From positions 62,001-126,000 of the forward strand of contig NZ_RYDL01000004.1 in the NCBI RefSeq assembly GCF_003968755.1: a stretch of 64,000 nucleotides of DNA. Reading direction: 5' to 3'. The first letter of the stretch is position 1, and the number at the start of each line of letters is the position of its first letter. This document shows positions 12,449-21,741 of the stretch, one piece after another. The position numbers were made by a program, and so were the translations under genes. The stretch comes from Flavobacterium sp. RSP15. GTDB taxonomy: Bacteria > Bacteroidota > Bacteroidia > Flavobacteriales > Flavobacteriaceae. The notes under the pieces were generated by a model. The model searched no databases. It worked only from the letters and a program-made list of their open reading frames with translations, and had not been told where the DNA came from.

Positions 12449-13087
12449 ATGAGGTACCTATTTTATCTACTGTTAATCTTCTCTATACCATTGTTTTCGC
12501 AGGAAATTGCATTACTAAAATATAGTGGCGGTGGTGATTGGTATGCAAATCCAACTTCACTACCCAATTTGATAAAATACTGCAATGCAACTATAAATAC
12601 CCAAATAAAAATAAAGCCAGCCACGGTTGAGCCCAGTAGTACTGATTTATTTTCATACCCTTATGTGCATATGACTGGCCATGGAAATGTAGTTTTTAGC
12701 GCTGCTGATAGTGACAATCTTAAAAATTATTTGCTGGCAGGAGGATTTCTTCATATTGATGATAATTATGGAATGGACCAATACATCCGAAAAGAAATCA
12801 AAAAAATATTTCCAAATAATAGTCTAGTGGAGATTCCTGCGAATCATGCCATTTTTCAAAAACCATTCTCATTCCCAAACGGATTACCCAAAATACACGA
12901 ACATGACGGTAAACGACCTCAGGCTTTTGGACTTTTTATAAAAAATAAATTAGTACTGCTTTATACCTATGAATCCGATTTAGGAGATGGATGGGAAGAT
13001 CCGGAAGTCAATAATGATCCAGTAGCGATTCGAGAAAAAGCATTAAAAATGGGGGTAAATATTATCAATTATATTTTTAATAATTAA
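12449..13087 (+). CDS. DUF4159 domain exported protein
   Basis: The 212-residue protein starts with a signal peptide (MRYLFYLLLIFSIPLFSQ) and matches my recollection of the DUF4159 family, with the block GGFLHIDDNYGMDQ in the middle and HPxF-like and GDGWEDPE segments later. DUF4159 has a glutamine-amidotransferase-like fold but no assigned activity. The order tsaD-rsmE-DUF4159 suggests one operon. It probably acts in the periplasm. Confidence 0.8.
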   Translation: MRYLFYLLLIFSIPLFSQEIALLKYSGGGDWYANPTSLPNLIKYCNATINTQIKIKPATVEPSSTDLFSYPYVHMTGHGNVVFSAADSDNLKNYLLAGGFLHIDDNYGMDQYIRKEIKKIFPNNSLVEIPANHAIFQKPFSFPNGLPKIHEHDGKRPQAFGLFIKNKLVLLYTYESDLGDGWEDPEVNNDPVAIREKALKMGVNIINYIFNN

Positions 13088-13594
13088 CACGGCTTACCAA
13101 TAATTTATTTTGACTAACAATCATCGTATAATGCCTTGTTTTTCAATTAGATAAAATGACGTAACAAATTGATTTCAAGATACTATTTTACAATTATTTT
13201 GACTTTATGACTTTTAAACTTTCGAGTTCTGTAGCTTTATAATTCTTAATATCCTTCTTTGAAAGATGCCATCGCTAACGATCAAATAAAAAATATAGAT
13301 TAGTATTAATTGTTAAAATAAATAGTTGAAAAATCCACCATTACTTTCTTTTTACAGAGGCAAAATTAGCATTAAAGAATCATTTAATAAGAATAATATT
13401 AATTATAATCTTTCTAAATATATTTTATTAAGACCAGAGGTAAATCAAGAACACGACAGCAGAAAGAGGCTACTAAAAAGTCATAATTGATATTTATTTT
13501 TTAAAAATAATAGATATTTATTTTTTTTATGAAAAAATTGTTATAAAATTGTGAAATAGTTAACCAAATCTATTAATTTATAACAAACCCGATT
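13088..13594. other. 507-base intergenic region before the metalloprotease pair
   Basis: No credible gene is seen. The last 62 bases (13533-13594) form a leader that is repeated almost unchanged before the second metalloprotease gene, so they probably carry the promoter and 5' UTR. The rest is AT-rich with no repeat or hairpin I could support. Confidence 0.5.
13533..13594 (+). repeat. Duplicated leader, copy 1 (upstream of first M43 protease)
   Basis: This leader and positions 14742-14802 share a near-identical layout: attgttataaaattgtga, then accaaatctattaattta and taacaaa, directly before the ATG. The conservation outside coding DNA suggests a duplicated promoter and 5' UTR. I see no clear TAnnTTTG box inside it. 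Confidence 0.75.
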
Positions 13595-14542
13595 ATGAAA
13601 AAAATTTTTTTACCTGTTGCGGCATTTTTAATGCTTTTCTCTTGTCAAAATGATACAGCAGAAACAACTTCGGAAGCAAGCGCTATATCTCAACGCGGTT
13701 GTGCCACTCAAGAAGTTCTTGCTGCACAAATGAAAGCAGACCCTACATTAGCCTTGAGAATGAATAAAATTGAAGCATTTACCCAAAAAGCTATGCTAAC
13801 TGGCAGATTAGTAAATGGTAAAATCGAAATTCCTGTTGTAGTTAACGTATTGTACAAAACTGCAGCAGAAAACATTACTGATGCTCAAATTCAATCTCAA
13901 ATTGATGTGTTAAATGATGATTTTAATGCTACAAATTCAGATTTCAGCAGTACTCCCGCTTTGTTCTCTGGAGTTGCAGCAAATGTTGGTATTACTTTCG
14001 TTTTAGAAACAATAAATAGAAAATCTACTACTAAAACATCTTGGGGAACCAGAGATGCTATGAAAAAAACAAAACAAGGAGGTTTAGATCCTACTTCACC
14101 AGAAACAAAACTTAACATGTGGGCCTGTACTATTGGCGGTGGGATATTAGGTTACGCTCAATTTCCTGGAGGATCATCAGCTACTGATGGTGTTGTAGTC
14201 GATTCAAAATATTTTGGATTATCTGGATCAGGTGCATATCCTTATAACTTAGGAAGAACAGCTACTCATGAAGTAGGCCACTGGATGAACTTACGTCACA
14301 TTTGGGGAGATGCTACCTGTGGAAGCGATTTAGTTTCTGATACACCTACACACAACACTGCTAATTATGGTGTTCCTGCTTATCCTCATTACAGCACATG
14401 CTCTGGAACTCCTGTAGAAATGACTATGAATTACATGGATTACACAGATGATAGGGGTATGTATATGTTCTCTAATGGCCAAAAATCAAGAATGGCTGCA
14501 ATTTTTGTTACAGGCGGAGCAAGAGCAGGTTTTGGAGTATAA
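13595..14542 (+). CDS. Secreted M43-family zinc metalloprotease (copy 1)
   Basis: The 315-residue protein begins with a lipoprotein-type signal (FLMLFSCQND, lipobox Cys near residue 17). Its zinc site HEVGHWMNLRH (ligands H225, H229 and H235, catalytic E226) and the Met-turn MNYMDY are those of pappalysin/cytophagalysin-type M43 peptidases. It is short for the family: prodomain plus catalytic domain with no T9SS C-terminal sorting domain, so it is probably surface-anchored by lipid. It is followed by a terminator and then by a tandem paralogue at 14803. The last 90 or so residues of the two copies are almost identical, while the middles differ. Confidence 0.88.
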   Translation: MKKIFLPVAAFLMLFSCQNDTAETTSEASAISQRGCATQEVLAAQMKADPTLALRMNKIEAFTQKAMLTGRLVNGKIEIPVVVNVLYKTAAENITDAQIQSQIDVLNDDFNATNSDFSSTPALFSGVAANVGITFVLETINRKSTTKTSWGTRDAMKKTKQGGLDPTSPETKLNMWACTIGGGILGYAQFPGGSSATDGVVVDSKYFGLSGSGAYPYNLGRTATHEVGHWMNLRHIWGDATCGSDLVSDTPTHNTANYGVPAYPHYSTCSGTPVEMTMNYMDYTDDRGMYMFSNGQKSRMAAIFVTGGARAGFGV

Positions 14543-14562
14543 TTCCTAAATAAATTTATAAA

Positions 14563-14595
14563 ATAAGCGACCTAAAAAGTCGCCTATTTTTATTT
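14563..14595 (+). terminator. Terminator after first M43 protease
   Basis: The stem gcgac (14567-14571) pairs with gtcgc (14579-14583) around an A-rich loop. It is followed by a T-rich tail and lies 25 bases after the stop. Confidence 0.7.
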
Positions 14596-14741
14596 ATCAG
14601 CATTACCTCTTTATATTTCTTCATTACGATAAGTAACCAATTAACAGCCTAAATTTTATTTAAATAGTTTTACTGTTCTTATCCAAAAAGCAAGATTTAA
14701 ATTATTTTATAAATAAGTAATCATAAAAATTTTTTTTAAAT

Positions 14742-14802
14742 AAAAATTGTTATAAAATTGTGATATAATAAACCAAATCTATTAATTTATAACAAATTCA
14801 TT
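14742..14802 (+). repeat. Duplicated leader, copy 2 (upstream of second M43 protease)
   Basis: This is the partner of 13533-13594. It keeps the same segments in the same order up to the ATG, with scattered substitutions. It suggests that both proteases are expressed from the same type of promoter and leader. Confidence 0.75.
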
Positions 14803-15747
14803 ATGAAAAAAATTCTTTTATCTGCTGTAGCATTATTAATGCTTTTTTCTTGTCAAAATGACACAACAGAAATTACTCCATCAGCTGATGCAGTTACAAA
14901 ACGTGGTTGCGCATCTCAAGAGGTGTTAGCTGCCCAAATGAAAGCTGATCCGTCATTAGTTTTGCGAATGAATAAAATTGAAGCTTTTACTGACAAAGCA
15001 ATGTTATCTGGTCGCTTAGTTAACGGTAAAGTAGAAATCCCAGTGGTCGTAAACGTTTTATACAGAACTACAGCTGAAAATATTTCGCTGGCACAAATCC
15101 AATCCCAAATTGACGTATTGAATAAAGATTTTAATGCTGCAAATTCTGATTATAATTCAGTTCCCGCAGCATTTTCAGGAGTAAAAGCAAATGTTGGAAT
15201 TACATTCGTCTTACAAAGTGTAAAGAGAAGATCTACTACTATAACATCTTGGTCTACAGATGATTCTATGAAAAAATCAACAAATGGAATCGTTCCAACT
15301 ACACCAACAACTGTATTAAACATGTGGTCTTGTAATCTTGGTGGCGGTATTCTAGGCTACGCACAATTTCCTGGAGGTGCATCGTCTACCGATGGAGTAG
15401 TAATGGATAACAATGCATTCGGTACTACCGGGACAGTAACAGCGCCATTTAATCTAGGAAGAACAGCAACTCACGAAGTAGGACACTGGATGAATTTACG
15501 TCACATTTGGGGTGATGCAACTTGTGGAAGCGATTTAGTTTCTGACACGCCTACGCACAATACTGCTAATTATGGTGTTCCTACCTACCCTCATTACAGT
15601 ACATGCTCTGGTACTCCTGTAGAAATGACTATGAATTACATGGATTATACAGATGATAGAGGTATGTACATGTTCTCTAACGGCCAAAAATCAAGAATGG
15701 ATGCAATTTTTGTTTCTGGTGGAGCAAGAGCGAGTTTCGGAATATAA
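14803..15747 (+). CDS. Secreted M43-family zinc metalloprotease (copy 2)
   Basis: This 314-residue tandem paralogue of the preceding gene has the same layout: a lipoprotein signal (LLMLFSCQND), a prodomain starting CASQEVLAAQMKAD, the zinc motif HEVGHWMNLRH from residue 224, and the Met-turn MNYMDY. Divergence is concentrated between residues 110 and 210, around the substrate cleft, whereas the zinc-site half is nearly unchanged. That pattern fits either gene conversion or strong constraint. Different substrate preference is an inference. Confidence 0.88.
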   Translation: MKKILLSAVALLMLFSCQNDTTEITPSADAVTKRGCASQEVLAAQMKADPSLVLRMNKIEAFTDKAMLSGRLVNGKVEIPVVVNVLYRTTAENISLAQIQSQIDVLNKDFNAANSDYNSVPAAFSGVKANVGITFVLQSVKRRSTTITSWSTDDSMKKSTNGIVPTTPTTVLNMWSCNLGGGILGYAQFPGGASSTDGVVMDNNAFGTTGTVTAPFNLGRTATHEVGHWMNLRHIWGDATCGSDLVSDTPTHNTANYGVPTYPHYSTCSGTPVEMTMNYMDYTDDRGMYMFSNGQKSRMDAIFVSGGARASFGI

Positions 15748-15767
15748 TTTTTAGTTTTTTAGAATTT

Positions 15768-15799
15768 AAAACTCGCTACTTGTTAGCGAGTTTTTTTTA
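15768..15799 (+). terminator. Terminator after second M43 protease
   Basis: An 11-bp stem (aaaactcgcta at 15768-15778 with 15784-15794) closes a 5-base loop and runs into a T tract. Confidence 0.88.
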
Positions 15800-15822
15800 T
15801 CTTTAGCCCTTAATATAAAGAT

Positions 15823-16914
15823 ATGATTACGTCAAAAACCATTTCTAGCGGCATTATCCGTGCGCTACTTACCTTAGTGCTAGGTGCTTTAGTGCTGTTC
15901 TTTTTCTACCAAATTCAATCGGTGATAATTTATCTTGTAGTATCATTTATATTCACAATGATTGGAAATCCTATTTTAGATTTTTTTAAACGGAGATTAA
16001 AATTTAATCATCTATTTGCTACTATTACCACTTTGTTTATTTTTATACTGATTATATTTGGTTTCATAATGATGTTTATTCCTTTGATTTTATCCCAAGG
16101 ACAAAATTTATCACTGCTAAACACAGCAGAAATTGAAAAAAATATAATTGAGTTAGCCAATCAGATCAGTGTGTTTTTGGAAAGTCATCAAATTGATTCC
16201 TCACAAATACTTAAGGAAGCCAACATTTCCTCTAAAATAAATTTTAATATCATTCCAAATTTTCTAAATGCTATTTTGGGAACAATCAGTAGTTTTGGTG
16301 TGGGATTGGCTTCGGTACTGTTTATTACTTTTTTCTTTTTAAAAGACCGATTAATGTTTCTTTTAGGAGCAAAAAAATTAATTCCCAATAGCCATGAATT
16401 TCAAATTTTAAATTCACTGGAAAAGATCAACCATTTACTATCGCGTTATTTTATTGGATTATTGCTTCAATTATTTATTGTGTTTCTTTTATACCTGATC
16501 GTCTTAGTCATTTTTGGTATTCCCGATGCAATTGTTATTGCTTTTTTATGTGCTGTATTAAATATTATCCCCTACATAGGTCCATTAATTGCATCGGTGT
16601 TAGCCGCAATTTTGACTATGATCAGCAATTTAGGCGGTGACTTCCAATCCGATATTTTACCTACGACAATTTACGTTCTTATTGGTTTTTGGATCGTTCA
16701 GATTATTGACAACAATTTGTCCCAACCTATTATCTTTTCAAAAAGTGTCAGTTCACATCCCTTAGAAATATTTCTGGTTATCTTAATTGCCGGTTTTCTT
16801 TTTGGAATATTGGGAATGATCGTAGCCGTTCCATTGTATACAATAATTAAGGTGATAGGGAAAGAATTTTTCCCAGAAAATAAGATCATTCAATCATTAA
16901 CTAAAGACCTTTAA
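15823..16914 (+). CDS. AI-2E/PerM family membrane permease
   Basis: The 363-residue protein has about eight hydrophobic helices: a pair near the N-terminus, a third near 60-85, then a soluble stretch rich in Ile/Glu/Asn, then a cluster of five. The family motif region NIIPYIGPLIA lies near residue 250. AI-2E family members are inner-membrane transporters, some exporting autoinducer-2, others acting as Na+/H+ antiporters. The substrate cannot be read from sequence. The stop codon is 11 bases from the next start, so it is co-transcribed with the methyltransferase gene. Confidence 0.85.
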   Translation: MITSKTISSGIIRALLTLVLGALVLFFFYQIQSVIIYLVVSFIFTMIGNPILDFFKRRLKFNHLFATITTLFIFILIIFGFIMMFIPLILSQGQNLSLLNTAEIEKNIIELANQISVFLESHQIDSSQILKEANISSKINFNIIPNFLNAILGTISSFGVGLASVLFITFFFLKDRLMFLLGAKKLIPNSHEFQILNSLEKINHLLSRYFIGLLLQLFIVFLLYLIVLVIFGIPDAIVIAFLCAVLNIIPYIGPLIASVLAAILTMISNLGGDFQSDILPTTIYVLIGFWIVQIIDNNLSQPIIFSKSVSSHPLEIFLVILIAGFLFGILGMIVAVPLYTIIKVIGKEFFPENKIIQSLTKDL

Positions 16915-16925
16915 TTTTGGATTTA

Positions 16926-18098
16926 ATGATTCTAAATCCTAAAGTACAAGTATTTATCAATGCTAACATTGGTGCACACGTAGCAACATTAGCATTACAA
17001 AAAAATCCATTCCCTAATGTGGATTGGACCACCATTTTGAACCAAATTGACGCGAAGACAAAAGCAAAATATAAATTGCCACATTGGTTCTTGTCCCAAA
17101 ACATCATTTATCCAAGCAAACTTTCAGTAGAACAAACGTCTTCTGAAAAAACAGCTTCTTATAAAGCTTCTATTGTTGCTGGTGACCGCTTAATCGATTT
17201 GACTGGAGGTTTTGGTGTGGATGATTTTTATTTTGCACAAAAAATAAAAGAAGTGGTTCATTGCGAAATTAATCCCGATTTATCTCAACTTGTAAAACAC
17301 AATTTTGAGCAATTACGTGTTCCTAATATTACTTGTTATACCGGGGATAGTCTGGCAACCTTAACCGCTTTAAAAACAAACTGGGACTGGATTTATATTG
17401 ATCCTTCCAGAAGAAATAATACCAAAGGAAAGGTATTCATGCTTAAAGATTGTTTGCCAAATGTTCCTAAAAATCTAACTTTTTATTTTAAAAATACAAA
17501 TGCTATTCTCATAAAAACGGCTCCTATTCTTGATATTACTGCCGGACTAACGGAATTACAACACGTAAAACAAATTCATATTATAGCCGTTGAGAACGAA
17601 GTTAAAGAATTGTTATGGGAACTTCGTGCGGCATATTCCGGACCAATACGCATTAAAACTGTCAATATCCTCAAGGATAAAAATGAAACTTTTGATTTTA
17701 TTTGGAATGAAGTTGCTAGTTTTTCAAATTTCAGCTTACCTCAAACCTATTTATACGAACCCAATAGTGCTATTATGAAATCAGGTGGATTTGATGAAGT
17801 CGGATCCTTTTATAAGGTCAATAAACTACACAAGCATTCTCACTTATACACTTCCATGGACTTAATTCCCTTTCCGGGTCGTGTTTTTGAAATTCAAAAT
17901 ACATTTTCCTATAACAAAACAGCGATGAAAACTTTTTTAGAAAACAGTAAAGCCAATATCACAACTCGGAATTTTCCGGACAGTGTAGAAAGTATTCGAA
18001 AAAAATGGAAAATAAAAGACGGAGGAAATATATATAGTTTTTTTACAACTGATGAAAATAACCATAAAATAGTTTTAATTTGCACCAAAATATCATAA
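16926..18098 (+). CDS. Class I SAM-dependent methyltransferase with THUMP-like domain
   Basis: The preferred start is the ATG at 16926 rather than the TTG at 16917, giving 390 residues. The SAM-binding motif DLTGGFGVDDFYF and the DPSRRN motif after the IYIDP strand are present, and the C-terminal third is the THUMP-like domain of this flavobacterial family. The catalytic motif resembles RNA or DNA base methyltransferases of the RsmD/Trm type. The target is unknown. It overlaps nothing; the next ATG follows two bases after its stop. Confidence 0.8.
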   Translation: MILNPKVQVFINANIGAHVATLALQKNPFPNVDWTTILNQIDAKTKAKYKLPHWFLSQNIIYPSKLSVEQTSSEKTASYKASIVAGDRLIDLTGGFGVDDFYFAQKIKEVVHCEINPDLSQLVKHNFEQLRVPNITCYTGDSLATLTALKTNWDWIYIDPSRRNNTKGKVFMLKDCLPNVPKNLTFYFKNTNAILIKTAPILDITAGLTELQHVKQIHIIAVENEVKELLWELRAAYSGPIRIKTVNILKDKNETFDFIWNEVASFSNFSLPQTYLYEPNSAIMKSGGFDEVGSFYKVNKLHKHSHLYTSMDLIPFPGRVFEIQNTFSYNKTAMKTFLENSKANITTRNFPDSVESIRKKWKIKDGGNIYSFFTTDENNHKIVLICTKIS

Positions 18099-18100
18099 AA

Positions 18101-18667
18101 ATGAAATTCATAATTACAATAACTTTCTTTTTCTTCAGTTTGAGTCTTTTTGCACAAAAACCATGTGATTACAGTGAAAACGTTACTGATTCAATAGGAA
18201 CCTATAAATCAACTAAAGAATATATGATTAGTGAAAAAAAATTTGCCGGAAACTCCAGCTATATTTTCTATTCACTGGCTTTAACGGATGGATTACCAAC
18301 CTTAAACATACAATTTATCCAAAAAAGCAAGGGATTTATAAAAGCGAATTGTTTTGATAAAAATTCAAAATTGTTTTTACAACTCAACAACGGAAAAATA
18401 ATTACGTTAATACACACTGATCAAGAAGATTGTGGCACTTTGATTCGTGATGACAATGGATATGATAACCGGATCAATTCAGCAGTATTTATGTTTATGA
18501 AGGATAGTTTTGAAGAATTAAAAAGTTCTCCAGTTTCTATGATGCGGATCAAATATTTGACTGATACAGAGGATTTTATTATAAAAAAGGAATTTAAATC
18601 GGAATTAAACAACGAAATTTACTATCCGGAAACCTACTTCATAAATACGATAAAGTGTATCGAATAA
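18101..18667 (+). CDS. Small exported protein of unknown function
   Basis: The start is taken at ATG 18101 because it gives a normal signal peptide (MKFIITITFFFFSLSLFAQ) cut before KPCDY; the upstream TTG lies inside the preceding gene. The mature part is about 170 residues with four cysteines (PCDYS, NCFDK, EDCGT, IKCIE) that could form two disulfides. I do not recognise the family. It starts two bases after the methyltransferase stop and is probably in the same operon. Confidence 0.7.
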   Translation: MKFIITITFFFFSLSLFAQKPCDYSENVTDSIGTYKSTKEYMISEKKFAGNSSYIFYSLALTDGLPTLNIQFIQKSKGFIKANCFDKNSKLFLQLNNGKIITLIHTDQEDCGTLIRDDNGYDNRINSAVFMFMKDSFEELKSSPVSMMRIKYLTDTEDFIIKKEFKSELNNEIYYPETYFINTIKCIE

Positions 18668-18671
18668 TAGT

Positions 18672-19331
18672 TTATTTACATTCCCATTTAGTATTAGAAA
18701 TAGTGTCATTCAACCCTGATTTTACATTATAATGCCACCATTCCGAATCAAATGAATTAAAACCACTACTAATCATTGTTGTTTTCAGCAGGTTTCTATT
18801 TGCCTTTACTGTGTGCGAAACAGTAGGATAATCATGACTCGCTTCGACTCCAAAAAAATCAAAACCAGTACCCATATCTAATTCTTTTCCACTGCTGTTC
18901 ACTAAAGTAAGGTCTACAGCTCCCCCTCTATTATGAATTGATCCCTTCGAAGGATTAGCCACGTACTTAGGATTAGGTACAATTTCCCACATTTTTTTCT
19001 GAATATCTAAAGGGCGATAGCAATCAAAAATTTTAATCTTATAGCCCTTTTCCATAAACTTCTCATTGGCTTCAACAAGTGCACGAATGGTTTTTAACCG
19101 CAAAAAACATTCTGCGCAATCATATACTTTTGCGTTCAGGAAATTGTCTGTTGTGGCGTATTTCATATCATACAGAAAATCTTGACTGTATTCTTTCAAA
19201 TTTACAAATAGCGTATCATTGCTAATTGAATTCTTTTTTTCATCCGTTTTAGAAATCAAATTTTGGGATTGACAACTAACAATACAAAAAAGAAAACTAA
19301 CGAATAGAAGTGGTTTGACTATAAAAATCAT
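18672..19331 (-). CDS. ddpX: VanX-like D-Ala-D-Ala dipeptidase (M15D) lipoprotein
   Basis: The 219-residue protein has a lipoprotein signal (LFCIVSCQSQ). It carries the zinc motifs of the VanX/DdpX family: SIHNRGGAVD (first His and Asp ligands) and DSEWWHY (catalytic Glu and third ligand), plus the FDCYRP arginine segment. VanX hydrolyses D-Ala-D-Ala. Lipid anchoring puts this one in the periplasm, where it would recycle the dipeptide from cell-wall turnover rather than confer glycopeptide resistance. It is convergent with the small exported protein gene (four-base gap). Confidence 0.9.
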   Translation of the reverse strand: MIFIVKPLLFVSFLFCIVSCQSQNLISKTDEKKNSISNDTLFVNLKEYSQDFLYDMKYATTDNFLNAKVYDCAECFLRLKTIRALVEANEKFMEKGYKIKIFDCYRPLDIQKKMWEIVPNPKYVANPSKGSIHNRGGAVDLTLVNSSGKELDMGTGFDFFGVEASHDYPTVSHTVKANRNLLKTTMISSGFNSFDSEWWHYNVKSGLNDTISNTKWECK

Positions 19332-19479
19332 GTGTTTATTTTTTATAAAAATAAGTAAAAAATGGCGGTATCAATTATTACCTATGAATTAATCCGTTCA
19401 GTAATCGTTTCAATTTTGATAAAACAATTGGATTTCCTGCAATTGCTTTATATTAAGAAGATCTATAAGATATCCGCTA

Positions 19480-19524
19480 AAACAAATAAGTCCTCTAAAT
19501 TGCTTTTAGAGGACTTATTTGTTT
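19480..19524 (-). terminator. Terminator of the amino-acid permease gene
   Basis: A 20-bp perfect stem (19480-19499 with 19505-19524) and a 5-base loop lie 61 bases after the permease stop. Both sides carry A/T-rich tails, so it could work in both directions. The segment aaacaaataagtc recurs in an unrelated inverted repeat near 40350. Confidence 0.8.
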
Positions 19525-19585
19525 TTCCTAATATTGATCTAAATGCATCGTAAGACCCTGACTGTTTTAGTTTTTTTTCATGTTC

Positions 19586-21505
19586 TTAATTTAATTTGCT
19601 GTTTTTTCGGCTAAAGCCAAAATAAATGACCAATCCAATCAAAAGCCATATTCCAAAATAAATCCAGTTCCAAACACTCAATTCAGCCATCATGTACAAA
19701 CAACAAATCAATCCCAATAGCGGTATCAAAGACAAATTTGATTTAAAAGACCAAACGGATAATCCAGCTAAAACAATCAAGAAAATCCACATTGGAATTT
19801 TGTGTTTAAATAAACTAAAACCGCTTTCATATTTCACTGCATCAGCAATTGGCAAACCCGCTATAACAGCAGCATATTTTGCATCATCTTGTTGGTATTG
19901 GCGCAATAAATGCTCTAAATCCGGCGTTTCATCAGTGCTGTTTTTAGCATCAATAGTGACTAAATAATTGTATACTTTTTGGGTTTCTTCTTTGTTTAAC
20001 GAGGTGATGATAGCGGATGAACTGTTGATTTGAGTTTTATTGGTAATAAAATCCATTGTTCCTTTTTTATTGTAACCAAAAGCAAACACCAATCCCATAA
20101 TAATCAAAACTGGCAATATGAATTTTGAATTTACATAAGGAGTTTTAAATTTTCCACGAGGTATATCGGTTCTGTTTTGTAACACTAAAACTCCGGCACA
20201 AACCAATACAAAAGCGAATAACGTTCCAATACTACACAAATCTGTAACCAATGTTAAATTCAAAAATAAAGCGGGAACTGCTACTACAAACCCAGTAACA
20301 ATTGTCGCATACGATGGTGTTTTGTATTTTGGATGTACTTTTGAGAAACGTTTTGGCAACAAACCATCACGACTCATACTCATCCAGATACGCGGTTGTC
20401 CCATTTGAAAAACCAATAAAACACTTGCCATGGCCACAACCGCACTGACGGCAATGATTCCGGACATCCATTTTAAGTCTAATTTTTCAAATACAAAAGC
20501 CAAGGGATCACCTACATTCAACTGGTCATAACGCACCATTCCGGTAAGTACCAGAGCAATGGCAATATATAAAACGGTACATATTATTATGGCCCACATC
20601 ATTCCTTTAGGCAAATCACGTTGTGGATCTTTGCATTCCTCAGCCGTTGTCGAGATAGCATCAAACCCAATGTAAGCAAAAAACACTGCTGAAACTCCTT
20701 TTAAAACTCCTGTAACACCATTAGGTGCAAAAGGATCCCAATTTGCAGTATCCACATAGAAAACACCAACCGCTATGACTAAAAGAACAATACATAATTT
20801 GACAACCACCATGATATTACTCGCATTTCGAGATTCTTTCATTCCGCGGTAAATCAATGCCGTAATCAAAACAATAATCAGTAGTGCAGGAAGATCTGCC
20901 ACAAAATGAAACGATCCAATAACCGGCGAAGTCGTCCAGGCTGTATAAGCATCCTGTAAAGCAGGACTTAAGTTTGCAAATTCTTTGCCTCCTTGCATTA
21001 GCGCAATGGCATCGTCAAAACCTCTGGAAGCGGACAAAAAATCCATTTGAACCCATTGTGGTAAGTGAAGCCCGCCACTTTCAAGTAAACCCGTAAAATA
21101 GTCACTCCACGATATGGCGACCGTTATATTCCCCACAGAATATTCCATTATCAGCGCCCAACCAATAATCCAGGCTATTATTTCTCCAAAAGCCACATAC
21201 GAATACGTATAAGCACTTCCGGAAACGGGAACCATCGATGCAAATTCAGCATACGCAAAAGCAGCAAAACTACAGGCTATAGCAGTAAACAAGAACAAAA
21301 AGATAACTGCAGGCCCTCCATCAGAACTAGCTTTACCAATCGTACTGAAAATTCCGGCTCCTACAATTGCGGCGATACCAAAAGCTGTTAAATCACGCGC
21401 CGTTAAATGTTTTCCTAATGCATTATGGCCATCGGCATCTCTTTTTTCAACCTGTTTTAAAATATCTTGTACTGTTTTTTTTCTAAATAAACTTGAAGAT
21501 GCCAT
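19586..21505 (-). CDS. APC-family cationic amino-acid permease
   Basis: The 639-residue inner-membrane protein has the APC start (LTARDLTAFGIAAIVGAGIF), about twelve helices, and the conserved FFAYIGFDAISTTAEE segment of helix 6-7. It resembles the CAT/YfnA type and is longer than usual: a soluble insertion of about 90 residues near 495-585 separates the transport core from two or three extra C-terminal helices. The substrate is inferred to be an amino acid. It is monocistronic, with a long terminator stem 61 bases downstream. Confidence 0.88.
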   Translation of the reverse strand: MASSSLFRKKTVQDILKQVEKRDADGHNALGKHLTARDLTAFGIAAIVGAGIFSTIGKASSDGGPAVIFLFLFTAIACSFAAFAYAEFASMVPVSGSAYTYSYVAFGEIIAWIIGWALIMEYSVGNITVAISWSDYFTGLLESGGLHLPQWVQMDFLSASRGFDDAIALMQGGKEFANLSPALQDAYTAWTTSPVIGSFHFVADLPALLIIVLITALIYRGMKESRNASNIMVVVKLCIVLLVIAVGVFYVDTANWDPFAPNGVTGVLKGVSAVFFAYIGFDAISTTAEECKDPQRDLPKGMMWAIIICTVLYIAIALVLTGMVRYDQLNVGDPLAFVFEKLDLKWMSGIIAVSAVVAMASVLLVFQMGQPRIWMSMSRDGLLPKRFSKVHPKYKTPSYATIVTGFVVAVPALFLNLTLVTDLCSIGTLFAFVLVCAGVLVLQNRTDIPRGKFKTPYVNSKFILPVLIIMGLVFAFGYNKKGTMDFITNKTQINSSSAIITSLNKEETQKVYNYLVTIDAKNSTDETPDLEHLLRQYQQDDAKYAAVIAGLPIADAVKYESGFSLFKHKIPMWIFLIVLAGLSVWSFKSNLSLIPLLGLICCLYMMAELSVWNWIYFGIWLLIGLVIYFGFSRKNSKLN

Positions 21506-21741
21506 AAACTAAACTTTATCATTAAAAATTAATAAACTGTAAATTGTATGCTATAATTATGAAAATAGTTCAAATTATCTTCAAAATTCAAAAGTATAAA
21601 ACAATTTTAATTAATGGAGTTTCTCTAACTATTTTTTTATTTATTTTTCATAAAAGTTAAATCACTTTTTTTTTATACTAAATAAGTCAAATTTTGCTAT
21701 ACATCCAATTAAAAAATAATTTTAAAAAATAGCTGCAATTA

